From assembly GCA_000702085.1 (NCBI GenBank), contig JNKP01000001.1:682001-746000 (forward strand): DNA of 64,000 nucleotides, read 5' to 3'. The DNA comes from Lachnospiraceae bacterium P6A3 (GTDB lineage Bacteria > Bacillota > Clostridia > Lachnospirales > Lachnospiraceae). The notes under the pieces were generated by a model. The model was not told the origin of the DNA, did not search any database, and worked only from the letters and a program-made list of their open reading frames with translations. Of the stretch, positions 45,727-53,771 are shown piece after piece (within the stretch, counting starts at the first letter, position 1; the number at the start of each line of letters is the position of its first letter). The position numbers and the translations under genes are program-made.

Positions 45727-46733
45727 ACCTGACCTTGCAAATTATCAAGCTCGATGATGTAACCCTGTTTTCTGTTGGACTTGTTTCTGATGATACCTAT
45801 GTTATAGAAAAATCTTTCATTCTTCATGAGGAAGTTTCCGGTAAGAAGCTCCTCATCTTCATTTTCCAGATACTTCGTAAAAGGCTGACGAAGATATGTG
45901 TTGAACCTTCCTCCTTTGCCGGGAATCTTCTTTTCAAGCTCCCACTCATTAAGCTCCGGGAAGAATTCGTAAGCCTTCTCGTTACAGCCCATAAAACGCA
46001 TCTTCCTGTCAAAGAATATGTAACCCTTCTGAGCAAGACGGTTTCTGATGATCTCGTTATTTCCCGTGATGGAAAAGGTATTCAGCTTAGTGATGGGGAT
46101 CATAAGAAGCACAAGTCCCGTATCAAAAGCAAAAGGCATCAGCTCAACCTGAAGACCTACCATGCGCTGTGCGATATAAACCGAAACCGTGAAAAATTCA
46201 AGGAAAAAGATAGCGGTGGAATCAGATGCCGAGATCCTTCTTTTGCCCTTAAATACCCCCGTCGAAACAAGGATCAAAAGCAAAAGATAGAAACCCATGG
46301 AGGCCAGCTGGACCGAGTGCATGGGGCCGTAAACTTTGGTCAGAAAGACGATGTCGCCGTTTCTGTTGAATTCAACGGATTTGTAGAAAATATCAAGACG
46401 ACCGATGGTCATGACACAGCAGAATATTCCGAACTGGACAGCATACATCATACACAGTAGCCAGCCGGGCAAATGAACCCTGTAGATCTCACAGGCAATA
46501 GCAAACATAAGCATCGGAGCAAAGCATCCGGTGACATATGTGATCTGCGTGGCAATAAGTGCTTCGGGCAATGAATCCGACAAAGAAAACGGAAAATACC
46601 CGGCATTGCCTACGACAATAACCGTTACCAGAAGGATCTGGTTGATGCTGTAGCCGTCACCGTAAGTGATCATGAACAGCAGGACGGTCATTGCAAGTAA
46701 AAAAGAAAACAAATACCAAATACTGATAGACAT
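45723..46733 (-). CDS. 7TM (histidine-kinase-N-type) membrane sensor with PAS-like domain
   Basis: 336 residues. Seven hydrophobic helices (about 4-215) resemble the 7TM sensor module found at the N-terminus of histidine kinases; residues about 225-325 form a PAS-like domain (KGYIFFDRKMRFMGCNEKAYEFF). No kinase, cyclase or phosphodiesterase domain follows. The ATGA overlap with the HD-GYP gene suggests that it senses a signal and acts through that partner. ATG at 46733 has a GAGGGG site. Confidence 0.75.
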   Translation of the reverse strand: MSISIWYLFSFLLAMTVLLFMITYGDGYSINQILLVTVIVVGNAGYFPFSLSDSLPEALIATQITYVTGCFAPMLMFAIACEIYRVHLPGWLLCMMYAVQFGIFCCVMTIGRLDIFYKSVEFNRNGDIVFLTKVYGPMHSVQLASMGFYLLLLILVSTGVFKGKRRISASDSTAIFFLEFFTVSVYIAQRMVGLQVELMPFAFDTGLVLLMIPITKLNTFSITGNNEIIRNRLAQKGYIFFDRKMRFMGCNEKAYEFFPELNEWELEKKIPGKGGRFNTYLRQPFTKYLENEDEELLTGNFLMKNERFFYNIGIIRNKSNRKQGYIIELDNLQGQV

Positions 46734-46750
46734 GGAACCCCTCGACTTTT

Positions 46751-46841
46751 GTGACTGTGGGGACGCTACCGTTTTGTCATCTGTGTGTCAGCCCCTCCGC
46801 TGTCACGCTGACGACAAAACAGTAGCGTCCCCGACTGTCAC
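46751..46841. repeat. REPIN palindrome E (91 bp, diverged)
   Basis: Arms GTGACTGTGGGGACGCTACC...TTTTGTCAT and GACGACAAAACAGTAGCGTC...GACTGTCAC are inverted with several differences and a 29-base centre. The right arm abuts the sodA stop codon (46842) with no gap. Confidence 0.85.
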
Positions 46842-47453
46842 TTATTTATATCTTTCTTCGGCTACGCTCCAGTCAATGATGCTCCAAAGAGCCTTGAGAT
46901 AGTCGGCACGAAGATTCTTATACTTCAGATAATATGCATGCTCCCATACATCCAGGGTAAGGATAGGCGTGGAATCAAGCTTTAAGCTGTAGCAGTTGTC
47001 CTGATTGGCGGTCTTGTAGGTAACAAGAGTGCCGTCTGCTTTCTTGCCGAGCCATCCCCAGCCTGATCCGAACTGAGATGCTGCAAGGGCACCAAGCTCT
47101 TCCTTTAACTTGTCGACACTTCCGTACTGTTTTTCAATCTGAGCAAGAAGTGCGCCTTCGGGTGCTTTCTTGGCCTGAGCCTCGGGCTTAAGCTGCTCGA
47201 AATAAATATTGTGATTAAGGTATCCGCCGCCCTGGTTTCTGAGACCGGTACGAAGTGCTTCGTCGGAAACAGCATCAAGACCCGAAAGGATCTCCTCTGC
47301 GCTCTTTCCGGTCAGTCCTGCCTTTTCTACCAGCTCATTAAAAGTCTTGGTATAAGCGGCATGGTGCTTTCCGTAGTGAGTCTCAACGGTAGCGGTGTCA
47401 ATAACGGGCTCAAGTCCGGCATTTTCAAAGCTTAATTTGATCTGTTCAAACAT
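46842..47453 (-). CDS. sodA: Iron/manganese superoxide dismutase
   Basis: A 203-residue Fe/Mn SOD. Metal ligands are seen in HYGKHHAAY (near 26), YLNHNIYFEQL (near 78), and the diagnostic DVWEHAYYLKY near 168; GSGWGWL is also present. It converts superoxide to peroxide and oxygen in the cytoplasm, protecting an anaerobe against air. ATG at 47453 has an AGGAGG site and the gene is alone. A PerR-like box lies upstream. Confidence 0.95.
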   Translation of the reverse strand: MFEQIKLSFENAGLEPVIDTATVETHYGKHHAAYTKTFNELVEKAGLTGKSAEEILSGLDAVSDEALRTGLRNQGGGYLNHNIYFEQLKPEAQAKKAPEGALLAQIEKQYGSVDKLKEELGALAASQFGSGWGWLGKKADGTLVTYKTANQDNCYSLKLDSTPILTLDVWEHAYYLKYKNLRADYLKALWSIIDWSVAEERYK

Positions 47454-47512
47454 AGCGCACCTCCTGAAATCTGGTTAACGTAACATGATTGCATTATAAC
47501 ATAACCCGAACT

Positions 47513-47527
47513 TTATAACGATTATTT
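47513..47527. promoter_or_regulatory. PerR-box-like site upstream of sodA
   Basis: TTATAACGATTATTT matches the PerR box TTATAATNATTATAA at 11 of 14 defined positions. It lies about 60 bp upstream of the sodA start, near an extended -10 (TGTTATAAT on the minus strand, about 47492-47500). Confidence 0.4.
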
Positions 47528-47598
47528 CACCCAAGAAAGTGCATTTTTTTCGCAAATCATATATTATTCAAGAGTAAGTGAAAAAAAGGACCTTTCAG

Positions 47599-48975
47599 AT
47601 GACTAAAAAATCCCACAAAAGCTCAATAAAAGAATTCTTCATATACCAGGCCCTTCTCATCATCGGCGTAATCCCCACCTGGCTTGCCGCATGGCCCGGT
47701 TTCTTTTGCTACGATGCGGAGACCGAAGTTTATGAAGTAATGACCTATAAATATTCAAATCACCACCCCATCGTCCACGAGCTCCTTCTCGGAAACCTCT
47801 TCAGGGTGGGCTACCGCATAAACGGTTCGTACAACACCGGTCTGATACTCTTTCTGATCTTCCAGCTTCTTATCATGACCGCGATCTTCGCATATCTCCT
47901 GCAGACCATGAAACAGGTGGGCGTAAAGAAAATCCCCCTCGTTATTTCCGGCCTCTTTTTGTCGGTATTTCCTCCCGTTTCCATCTACCTTGTATGCTCC
48001 GCCAAAGACGTCCTTTTCAGCGGCGGCGTGGTTCTCCTTTTCACCGAGCTTTTCAGGATTGATAAAAGGCTCTCGTCCATCCGTCAAAAGAAAACAATGG
48101 GCATCCTCTTTGCCGGAACTCTCCTCACATGCTTTTTCAGAAATAACGGGATCTACGCGCTGATCGTATTTGCGGCGGTAACATTTTTCCTTTCAAGACC
48201 TTACAGAAAAGTCCTGCCTCCAATCATCATCGGGATTGTTCTCTATGTAGCGGTAACCGAAAGTCTTATCGCGGTTCTTCCCGCCAAAAGAGGCGAAATG
48301 AAGGAGTTCTTAAGCGTTCCCATGCAGCAGCTTGCAAGAGTTTATAACGAGGATAGGGACGCATTTTCCGACGAAGATCTGGAGACTCTTTACGATCTGA
48401 TTCCCGCAGTCATACTGGATAATTACGATCCCGACTGTGCGGATGACGTTAAGGTTAACTTCCTGGAAGATAACTTCAAGGCGGATAAAGGAAGATTTAT
48501 ATCTCTCTATTTCAGAACCTTTTTCAAGAGTCCCGTTGAATACATAAAAGCCTTCCGGTACATGGTTGACAGCTATTTTATCCCCTGGGTTCCGGTTACG
48601 GGATATGAAGGAAATCAGATCGGACAGATGGTTTACGGAGAAAGTGCATACTTCCAGCATGAGATTGAAAATCCCTGCACGGCCCATTCTCTTTTCCCCG
48701 CATACAATAAGGTATTAAGGAGTATGTCCCTTGATATTACCTGGCAGAAGATTCCCTTCCTATCACTGCTTCTGTCACCTGCGACCTACCTTTGGATCTG
48801 CATCGTAGCATTTGTCGTACAGATCGAGCGCAAAGAAAAAGACCGGATGCTGAGATATTTCATCCCGCTTCCGATCTTCCTTACGGTTCTCTTAGGTCCC
48901 ATGGCACTTGTCAGATACGTACTGTATCTTTTCTTACTGTGCCCTCTTTTCATCTGCGATATGAGCAGAGAATAA
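47599..48975 (+). CDS. Polytopic membrane protein, DUF6020-like
   Basis: 458 residues with about ten hydrophobic helices. The N-terminal WLAAWPGFFCYDAETEVYEV and SNHHPIVHELLLG resemble the DUF6020 membrane family, whose role is unknown but whose fold may be GT-C-like; the acidic and histidine residues there are where a lipid-linked sugar donor would be handled. ATG at 47599 has AAAGGA upstream; a GTG at 47578 is in frame. The 3-prime end overlaps the convergent minus-strand gene by 42 bp. Confidence 0.7.
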   Translation: MTKKSHKSSIKEFFIYQALLIIGVIPTWLAAWPGFFCYDAETEVYEVMTYKYSNHHPIVHELLLGNLFRVGYRINGSYNTGLILFLIFQLLIMTAIFAYLLQTMKQVGVKKIPLVISGLFLSVFPPVSIYLVCSAKDVLFSGGVVLLFTELFRIDKRLSSIRQKKTMGILFAGTLLTCFFRNNGIYALIVFAAVTFFLSRPYRKVLPPIIIGIVLYVAVTESLIAVLPAKRGEMKEFLSVPMQQLARVYNEDRDAFSDEDLETLYDLIPAVILDNYDPDCADDVKVNFLEDNFKADKGRFISLYFRTFFKSPVEYIKAFRYMVDSYFIPWVPVTGYEGNQIGQMVYGESAYFQHEIENPCTAHSLFPAYNKVLRSMSLDITWQKIPFLSLLLSPATYLWICIVAFVVQIERKEKDRMLRYFIPLPIFLTVLLGPMALVRYVLYLFLLCPLFICDMSRE

Positions 48976-49779
48976 TCTGAATAAACCCCACACGCCGGCA
49001 GGCAGGCAGTAAAGCCAAAGCATCTGAATAAGCCAGGGAATGCCGCTTTCAAAAGATAATCCTGTGAGCGCATCGTAGCTTAAGAAATTCACCTGCCCGA
49101 AGATTCCGGTTAGGAATCCGAAGCCGTTTATTACGCCAAGGAAACCGGAGGTCAATGCGGTCAGACATACGGAAAACAAAACGATTGCAAAACCGGTCTT
49201 TGGGCCGGTTTTTTCTTTACCGTGAGATCTTCTGAATCCCGCTAAAGCAGATTCTGCAAAAAGTACAAGAACCAGTGCCGGGCTAAACAGCATTCCGAGT
49301 GCGTAAAATACGATTCTTAAAAGATCCTTCTTTCTTCCGAAACTATAAGCCCATAAAAAGCATGCTATTCCGAAAGAATCAGTCATACTCCATACGATTC
49401 CCCGAAGCAAAGTAAAAGGCATTATAAGTGCAACTGCGTAGAAAACAAGACTGCGCTCTGCGCTTTTTTCGGAATCGCCGGCCAACTTCCTAAGCGCAAG
49501 TGCTCCGCATGCAGCCATGGCAAAATCTCCCGCAGCGGCAACCCACTTCATAAAGTGTACGGGAAGAATGGGGAATAACATTCCCGCTCTCATAAGAAGC
49601 CACCACAGCATTCCCTGCACCATGTGGTCATGTCCGTCGTAATAAGAAACCACGCCCTCAACAGTCCACCATACGGCGATCTTTCGAAGGAAGAGATTAA
49701 GAACCGTTACGAATATAAAACCTATGATTATCCTTTTGGACTTAAGCCATTCCAGAATCTTATCTTCAAATTTCGTCAT
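48934..49779 (-). CDS. Polytopic membrane protein of unknown function
   Basis: 281 residues with seven or eight hydrophobic segments and no recognised catalytic motif. VVSYYDGHDHMVQGMLWWLL near 43 could be a lumenal/extracellular loop with acidic residues as in GT-C transferases. The ATG at 49779 has an ideal AGGAGG and forms an ATGA overlap with the upstream GT-C-like gene, so the two probably work together, perhaps on glycan assembly. Its end overlaps the plus-strand DUF6020 gene by 42 bp. Confidence 0.65.
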   Translation of the reverse strand: MTKFEDKILEWLKSKRIIIGFIFVTVLNLFLRKIAVWWTVEGVVSYYDGHDHMVQGMLWWLLMRAGMLFPILPVHFMKWVAAAGDFAMAACGALALRKLAGDSEKSAERSLVFYAVALIMPFTLLRGIVWSMTDSFGIACFLWAYSFGRKKDLLRIVFYALGMLFSPALVLVLFAESALAGFRRSHGKEKTGPKTGFAIVLFSVCLTALTSGFLGVINGFGFLTGIFGQVNFLSYDALTGLSFESGIPWLIQMLWLYCLPAGVWGLFRLFSAHIADEKRAQ

Positions 49780-50996
49780 GCGGCACCTCCTTTTACGGAA
49801 GAACCTTCGGAAGAGGTGACCTGCGCATCCTCTCGCTGTGAGCGCAGACTTCCGATAACACCTGCGGTAAGGCACGCATACACAGCCATGTTCAGAAGCG
49901 AAAGCCCGTAAAACTCAGCCTTTCCCCATCCGTAATAAGACATTCCGTTACATAGAAGTCCTGACAGTACAAGTACTGCCGCAGGGATTCTGTATTTTTT
50001 TTCGAAGACTGCAAGAACAGGCAGCATTACCTCAACGGGATAATTGTACCTTTCGTGCATGGCGGGAAGGAACATAGTGCAGGTCATGATCGACCACAGC
50101 AAAAGCTCAAGATCCATGGAAAGAGTCCAATTCTTTTTCCTGCAAACTCCCACATACTTAACCGTATAGAGCAGGAATGCGGTGATCATCATTCCGATGC
50201 CCACCTTGCCGAAGACATAGTAGGGAAGATCTCTCATCCAGATCCAGATGTTCGGATAATAGTAATAAACAAAAGGATATAATCCCGACTGCTCGAAGAA
50301 GTGCTTCCAGAAATAGAAAAACGAATTGCCGCCTATCATCGAAGGAATGCTGAGCACCTGAATGACAGCCGGAACGATCAGGAAGTGCAATACCGAGAAT
50401 GATTTTGACCTGTAATAAAACAGGAAGATAAAAGGTAGGAAGAATATTCCCTGAGGCTTCATGGCAAATGAAATCGCAAAAAAGATCATGCCGGGAACTG
50501 GGCGCTTTTTGCAGAACATGTAAACGGCCAGAAAACCGTTGAAAGCCCACATAGCTTCAAGCTGGGCCTGATATCCGCCGTTTCCTATCGTAATGGGAGA
50601 AAGCCAGATAAGTGCCGCGCAGAGCTCACCGAAATGCCTTGCAGTATCTTTATTTTTACCCGCCTGATGAGCAAGCTCTCTTCCAAACAGGAAACCGGCT
50701 ACGACACCGAACAGATCGAAAAACAAAGCAATCAGCTTAACACAGACAAAGTCCGAAAAAGGAAGGAAGGTGACAAAATACATCAGTGCAATGTAAGGCA
50801 CATTGTAGTCACCGACAAAATCCGTAAATACTGAAAGATCACCTATCTCCCGGATTGATCTGAACCACAATTCGAAAGCATAAGTATCCGCCGATGCGGA
50901 ACGGAAAAAGAATAACCTGAGTCCAAGCCCCAGCGCATAAAGCACGGGAACCAGGATCAGTTCAGGATATTTAAAACTGTATTTCTTACCAGACAT
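49776..50996 (-). CDS. GT-C-like membrane glycosyltransferase
   Basis: 406 residues with about ten hydrophobic helices. The first extracellular loop has SASADTYAFELWFRSI (about 33-48) with the acidic residue typical of polyprenyl-sugar-dependent GT-C enzymes, AMKPQGIFFLPFIF near 180 and PAMHERYNYP near 308 are patterns of bacterial mannosyltransferase-like proteins. The likely job is sugar transfer at the outer face of the membrane; donor and acceptor are unknown. Confidence 0.68.
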   Translation of the reverse strand: MSGKKYSFKYPELILVPVLYALGLGLRLFFFRSASADTYAFELWFRSIREIGDLSVFTDFVGDYNVPYIALMYFVTFLPFSDFVCVKLIALFFDLFGVVAGFLFGRELAHQAGKNKDTARHFGELCAALIWLSPITIGNGGYQAQLEAMWAFNGFLAVYMFCKKRPVPGMIFFAISFAMKPQGIFFLPFIFLFYYRSKSFSVLHFLIVPAVIQVLSIPSMIGGNSFFYFWKHFFEQSGLYPFVYYYYPNIWIWMRDLPYYVFGKVGIGMMITAFLLYTVKYVGVCRKKNWTLSMDLELLLWSIMTCTMFLPAMHERYNYPVEVMLPVLAVFEKKYRIPAAVLVLSGLLCNGMSYYGWGKAEFYGLSLLNMAVYACLTAGVIGSLRSQREDAQVTSSEGSSVKGGAA

Positions 50997-51007
50997 AATT
51001 CCACCAT

Positions 51008-51985
51008 CTATTTGTTCTTAGCAAGTACACCGAATCGGTGCTTCATTAATTCCGACATGCCTTCCTTCATATCGCCCGGAAGGAAACTTTTCTCCAGCTC
51101 ATCAAGTGCCATATCCTCAAGTCCCAGAAATTTCTCCATTATTTTCTTGGATGCAATAGGATTTATACCCAGTCCATCAGCGTATGTAAGGAAGTCTTTA
51201 CGAGTCAGGTTCCGCTTCTTACCGTTAAGAGGAAGCGCCGTTTCTTCGGTATCCTCAGGCATCACCAGATTTACCGGAAGCAGATCATACGCAGGCGATA
51301 AAACGAACTTCCTGCTTTTTGCCTTAGTCTCAATCAACGAAAAATTCTTCAGATGCATATCCGAATTCCCGGTAAGATAACAATAAAGCAGCCTCATGTA
51401 CAATTCCGAAGAATCTATTATGGGATTGGATGAATACTGCATTAATATCTTTCCAACCTTTTCGCAGGAACTCTTATATTTCTCCTGAGTCAGTCTCTGC
51501 CCCAGCTGGCAGAAATCTTCCATGGCAAGCATCTCTGTTTTGCCGGAAGATGTAACTCTGTCCACCCTCTTTGTGATATATGCATATGAAGAATCATCCT
51601 TGTCATGAAGCCTCACAAGAGCGCAGGGCACTGCCTTGATTCCGAATTTCAATGCCAGCTTCATAACGAAATGCTCTGCTTCAGGTAATGCTCTGAAGCT
51701 CTCACTCTGAGGCTTGAGGATATATCCCGTAGGATAGTCCACCATAGTGAGTCTGGGTATTCCGTCTTCCTGAGACAGGTGAAGCGACAGCTTCTTCTGA
51801 ACCCCCGGTACAGTAAGTCCTTTGTTAACAGTCTTGACTACAAGAGCTTCCAGTTCGGCATTACTGACATCTATGTCAGGCATACGGTCTGTTTTAAAAA
51901 AAGACCGAATACACTTTGAATGCCACTGAATCTTGTTCTCTTCACCTGACGTATTTAACTGTTCTCCGCAAAACAAACAGTACAA
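51008..51985 (-). CDS. hipT: HipT, HipA-like serine/threonine kinase toxin
   Basis: 325 residues. CLFCG (C3, C6) with WHSKC (22-25) forms a small zinc-like knuckle. TVPGVQKKLSL near 58 corresponds to the regulatory Ser/Thr loop of HipT (SIS in E. coli O127). KPQSESFRALPEAE near 92 binds ATP, LTGNSDMHLKNFSL near 210 is the catalytic loop and SPAYDLLP the magnesium site. The N-terminal subdomain of HipA is missing here and is encoded by hipS. HipT of E. coli phosphorylates tryptophanyl-tRNA synthetase. TTG start at 51985, preceded by GGAGGA and the hipS stop. Confidence 0.88.
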   Translation of the reverse strand: MYCLFCGEQLNTSGEENKIQWHSKCIRSFFKTDRMPDIDVSNAELEALVVKTVNKGLTVPGVQKKLSLHLSQEDGIPRLTMVDYPTGYILKPQSESFRALPEAEHFVMKLALKFGIKAVPCALVRLHDKDDSSYAYITKRVDRVTSSGKTEMLAMEDFCQLGQRLTQEKYKSSCEKVGKILMQYSSNPIIDSSELYMRLLYCYLTGNSDMHLKNFSLIETKAKSRKFVLSPAYDLLPVNLVMPEDTEETALPLNGKKRNLTRKDFLTYADGLGINPIASKKIMEKFLGLEDMALDELEKSFLPGDMKEGMSELMKHRFGVLAKNK

Positions 51986-52324
51986 TTATTCTCCTCCGCG
52001 TACAGCTACGTCACCTATGCAATCCTCACAGCATACAAGAAGCAGACCGAATCTGTCCGCAACATCAAGCTTCCAGTTTCTGGCTGACAGATCAAGCAGC
52101 CACCCTTCCGGAATCAAACCGTCAAAAAACGGAAACAGAATATCCGATTTATATTCCTCTTCCCTGCAGGGCATATTTATACATACGGGCAGTGGATTCT
52201 TCGATTTCAGATACTCTTTGTCATAAGTAAAAAGATACCCTTCATCGGTTTCTTCGATCACACCTGCAAATCTGTCTTGAACATATACTCTTCCAAAACG
52301 AAAACCGGTATTACTGTCCTTCAT
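51986..52324 (-). CDS. hipS: HipS, HipA N-subdomain-1-like antitoxin
   Basis: About 112 residues matching the N-terminal subdomain of HipA: GRVYVQDRFAGVIEETDEGYLFTYD and FPFFDGLIPEGWLLDL. In the three-gene HipBST system this separate protein, not HipB, neutralises the kinase HipT. The ATG at 52324 overlaps the end of hipB by 14 bp; the stop TAA is directly followed by the hipT TTG. The frame is open upstream but those residues are in hipB and unlike the family. Confidence 0.82.
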   Translation of the reverse strand: MKDSNTGFRFGRVYVQDRFAGVIEETDEGYLFTYDKEYLKSKNPLPVCINMPCREEEYKSDILFPFFDGLIPEGWLLDLSARNWKLDVADRFGLLLVCCEDCIGDVAVRGGE

Positions 52325-52529
52325 TCTTCTTAATATCCAACTCTCCCGGAACGGCCTGCATTCCGAACATATATAAAGCCTGATTAACCTTATCGAGTCT
52401 GACAGTTTCCTTGCCCTGTTCAAGTTCACGCACAAAACGAAGACCCAGACCGGAACGAAGTGCAAATTCCTCCTGAGTAAGATGTGCTTCTTTTCTTTTT
52501 TGCTTTATATATTCACCTATTATGTTCAT
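52311..52529 (-). CDS. hipB: HipB, XRE-type DNA-binding protein
   Basis: 72 residues with a helix-turn-helix KEAHLTQEEFALRSGLGLRFVRELEQGK (about 12-39), the HipB pattern. There is no ribosome site before the ATG at 52529, while TATAAT lies at 52539-52544; the transcript would start about three bases before the ATG, so it is probably leaderless. It should bind the palindromes around 52.55-52.66 kb and repress hipBST, and help hold the complex together. Confidence 0.85.
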   Translation of the reverse strand: MNIIGEYIKQKRKEAHLTQEEFALRSGLGLRFVRELEQGKETVRLDKVNQALYMFGMQAVPGELDIKKNEGQ

Positions 52530-52539
52530 GAATACAATA

Positions 52540-52558
52540 TTATACCTTATCGGGTATG
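52540..52558. promoter_or_regulatory. hipBST promoter/operator O1
   Basis: TATACCTTATCGGGTAT is an imperfect inverted repeat (ATACC/GGTAT) overlapping the hipB -10 box. A near copy in reverse orientation (TATACCTTTTCGGGTGT on the minus strand) is at 52593-52609. The spacing resembles the TATCC-N8-GGATA operators of E. coli HipB. Confidence 0.6.
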
Positions 52559-52580
52559 ATATCAAGAGAAAAGAAATAAA

Positions 52581-52620
52581 ACAAGCTATATTACACCCGA
52601 AAAGGTATAATATAGCTTGT
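52581..52620 (-). terminator. Hairpin terminator carrying an O1-like motif in its loop
   Basis: A perfect 13-bp inverted repeat (ACAAGCTATATTA with TAATATAGCTTGT) has a 14-base loop holding the second operator-like motif, and is followed on the minus strand by TTTTATTTCTTTT. It follows the rubredoxin-flavoprotein gene and precedes the hipBST promoter, so it can end that transcript. Confidence 0.7.
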
Positions 52621-52638
52621 CAAACTTGTTTAATGTGA

Positions 52639-52666
52639 GTTTTTATACCCTATAGGGGATAAAAAC
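52639..52666. repeat. 28-bp near-perfect palindrome (operator-like O3)
   Basis: GTTTTTATACCC-TATA-GGGGATAAAAAC has only one mismatched pair. It lies two bases after the rubredoxin-flavoprotein stop codon. Its CCC/GGG core and flanking TAT/ATA echo the other two hip operator-like sites; it could be a third HipB site or a transcript-end hairpin. Confidence 0.6.
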
Positions 52667-52667
52667 A

Positions 52668-53297
52668 TCACTCCACCATCTCAAAATCACTTGCAGGATG
52701 CTTACAGATAGGACAGATAAAGTCATCCGGAAGCACAGGGCCTACATATTCATAACCGCAGATCTTGCAGCGCCACTTGTGAACGCCTTCGGGAAGCTTG
52801 TTCTCTGCAGGTGCACTCGAAGCCTTAGGCTTGATATTATCCTGATAATAGGCATAGGTTGCGGAGGGAGCGCTCGAAAGGACAACCATATCCGTGGGAA
52901 CACCGATAAACAAAGTGTGGGATCCCAGATCGACAGTCTGCGTTACATCAATTGAAAAGTAAGCATTAGTCCCCTTTGTAATATAGGGTATACCGTTCTC
53001 TGCTCTCTTATAATCCGCAAAGCCTTCGAACTTGTTCACATCCCTTCCCGTCTGAAAACCGAAATGCTTGAACAGATCAAATGCCGCCTCTTCACTGATA
53101 ACGGAAATATTTGCTTTCCTGGATTCCATTACAAGATCATGGGTGTAGTTAGCTTTATTTATTGCAAAAGAAATCTGATTGGGATCCGAGGCAACCTGAA
53201 TGGCGGTGTTTGTAATGCATCCGTTTTCTTTATCTCCGGACTTGGCGGTAAGTACGAACAATCCGTATGACAATTTGTACATTGCTTTGTTATCCAT
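52668..53297 (-). CDS. Flavin reductase-like protein with C-terminal rubredoxin (high-molecular-weight rubredoxin)
   Basis: 209 residues. Residues about 1-155 are a flavin reductase-like FMN-binding domain (SYGLFVLTAKSG, CITNTAIQVASDP). Residues about 172-206 are a rubredoxin with KWRCKICGYEYVG and ICPICKHPASDFE, giving the four cysteines for one iron. This Hrb architecture feeds electrons from NADH to flavodiiron or peroxide reductases in anaerobes, so oxygen/peroxide defence is likely. ATG at 53297 has an AAAGGAGG site. Confidence 0.9.
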   Translation of the reverse strand: MDNKAMYKLSYGLFVLTAKSGDKENGCITNTAIQVASDPNQISFAINKANYTHDLVMESRKANISVISEEAAFDLFKHFGFQTGRDVNKFEGFADYKRAENGIPYITKGTNAYFSIDVTQTVDLGSHTLFIGVPTDMVVLSSAPSATYAYYQDNIKPKASSAPAENKLPEGVHKWRCKICGYEYVGPVLPDDFICPICKHPASDFEMVE

Positions 53298-53315
53298 GGC
53301 GCCTCCTTTAGACTA

Positions 53316-53678
53316 TTATCTGCTAAACAAATTATTCAGGTTCTCAACGCTCTCTTTCAGTCCTTCAATAGATTCATTAAGCGCATCAACATCCAGAGAG
53401 TTAATCTTCTCCATCGCTTCAGACACATCGGACATCGCACTTGCGGTACTTTCATCTATGCTTTGAATTGTCTCCGAAAGCTTCAGAGTTGTCAACTGTT
53501 CCGAAACTTCCTGCATGTTATCAAGAGTGGTCTGAGCCGTACCTATAAGTCTTACTGCCTTAGGTACGATCACAAGTGCACATATAAGAAGAATCAGGAA
53601 TGTCAAAACAGAACATCCCGCGATGATCATGGTGAAAAAATATGTGCCTTTGGTGTATTTTATGTTCTCACTTTCCAT
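53316..53678 (-). CDS. Small membrane protein with C-terminal coiled coil
   Basis: 120 residues: one transmembrane helix (about 16-40, FFTMIIAGCSVLTFLILLIC) then a heptad-patterned acidic coiled coil (about 45-118) rich in Leu, Glu and Ser, similar to DUF948-like or chemoreceptor-stalk proteins. No function can be assigned. It lies 18 bp upstream of the rubredoxin gene and may be co-transcribed. The ribosome site (AAGG) is weak. Confidence 0.65.
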   Translation of the reverse strand: MESENIKYTKGTYFFTMIIAGCSVLTFLILLICALVIVPKAVRLIGTAQTTLDNMQEVSEQLTTLKLSETIQSIDESTASAMSDVSEAMEKINSLDVDALNESIEGLKESVENLNNLFSR

Positions 53679-53711
53679 TATACATAACCTTCAAAAATCC
53701 GAATTTTATAT

Positions 53712-53737
53712 TTTGATAATCTATAAAAAGTGCCCGC
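53712..53737. repeat. Left 26-bp inverted repeat flanking the precursor-like gene
   Basis: TTTGATAATCTATAAAAAGT and the following GCCCGC match, in inverted orientation, the repeat at 53918-53943 in 23 of 26 positions. It lies between the precursor-like gene's stop and the 53.3-kb gene. Confidence 0.75.
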
Positions 53738-53771
53738 CTAAACAAAAAGAGAAATCAGTCAGTTCTAAAAG

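Noticed and set aside
52581-52620. Simple HipB operator at this hairpin
   Set aside because: The 13-bp arms followed by a T-rich run on the minus strand fit a terminator better; the operator-like motif is only in the loop.
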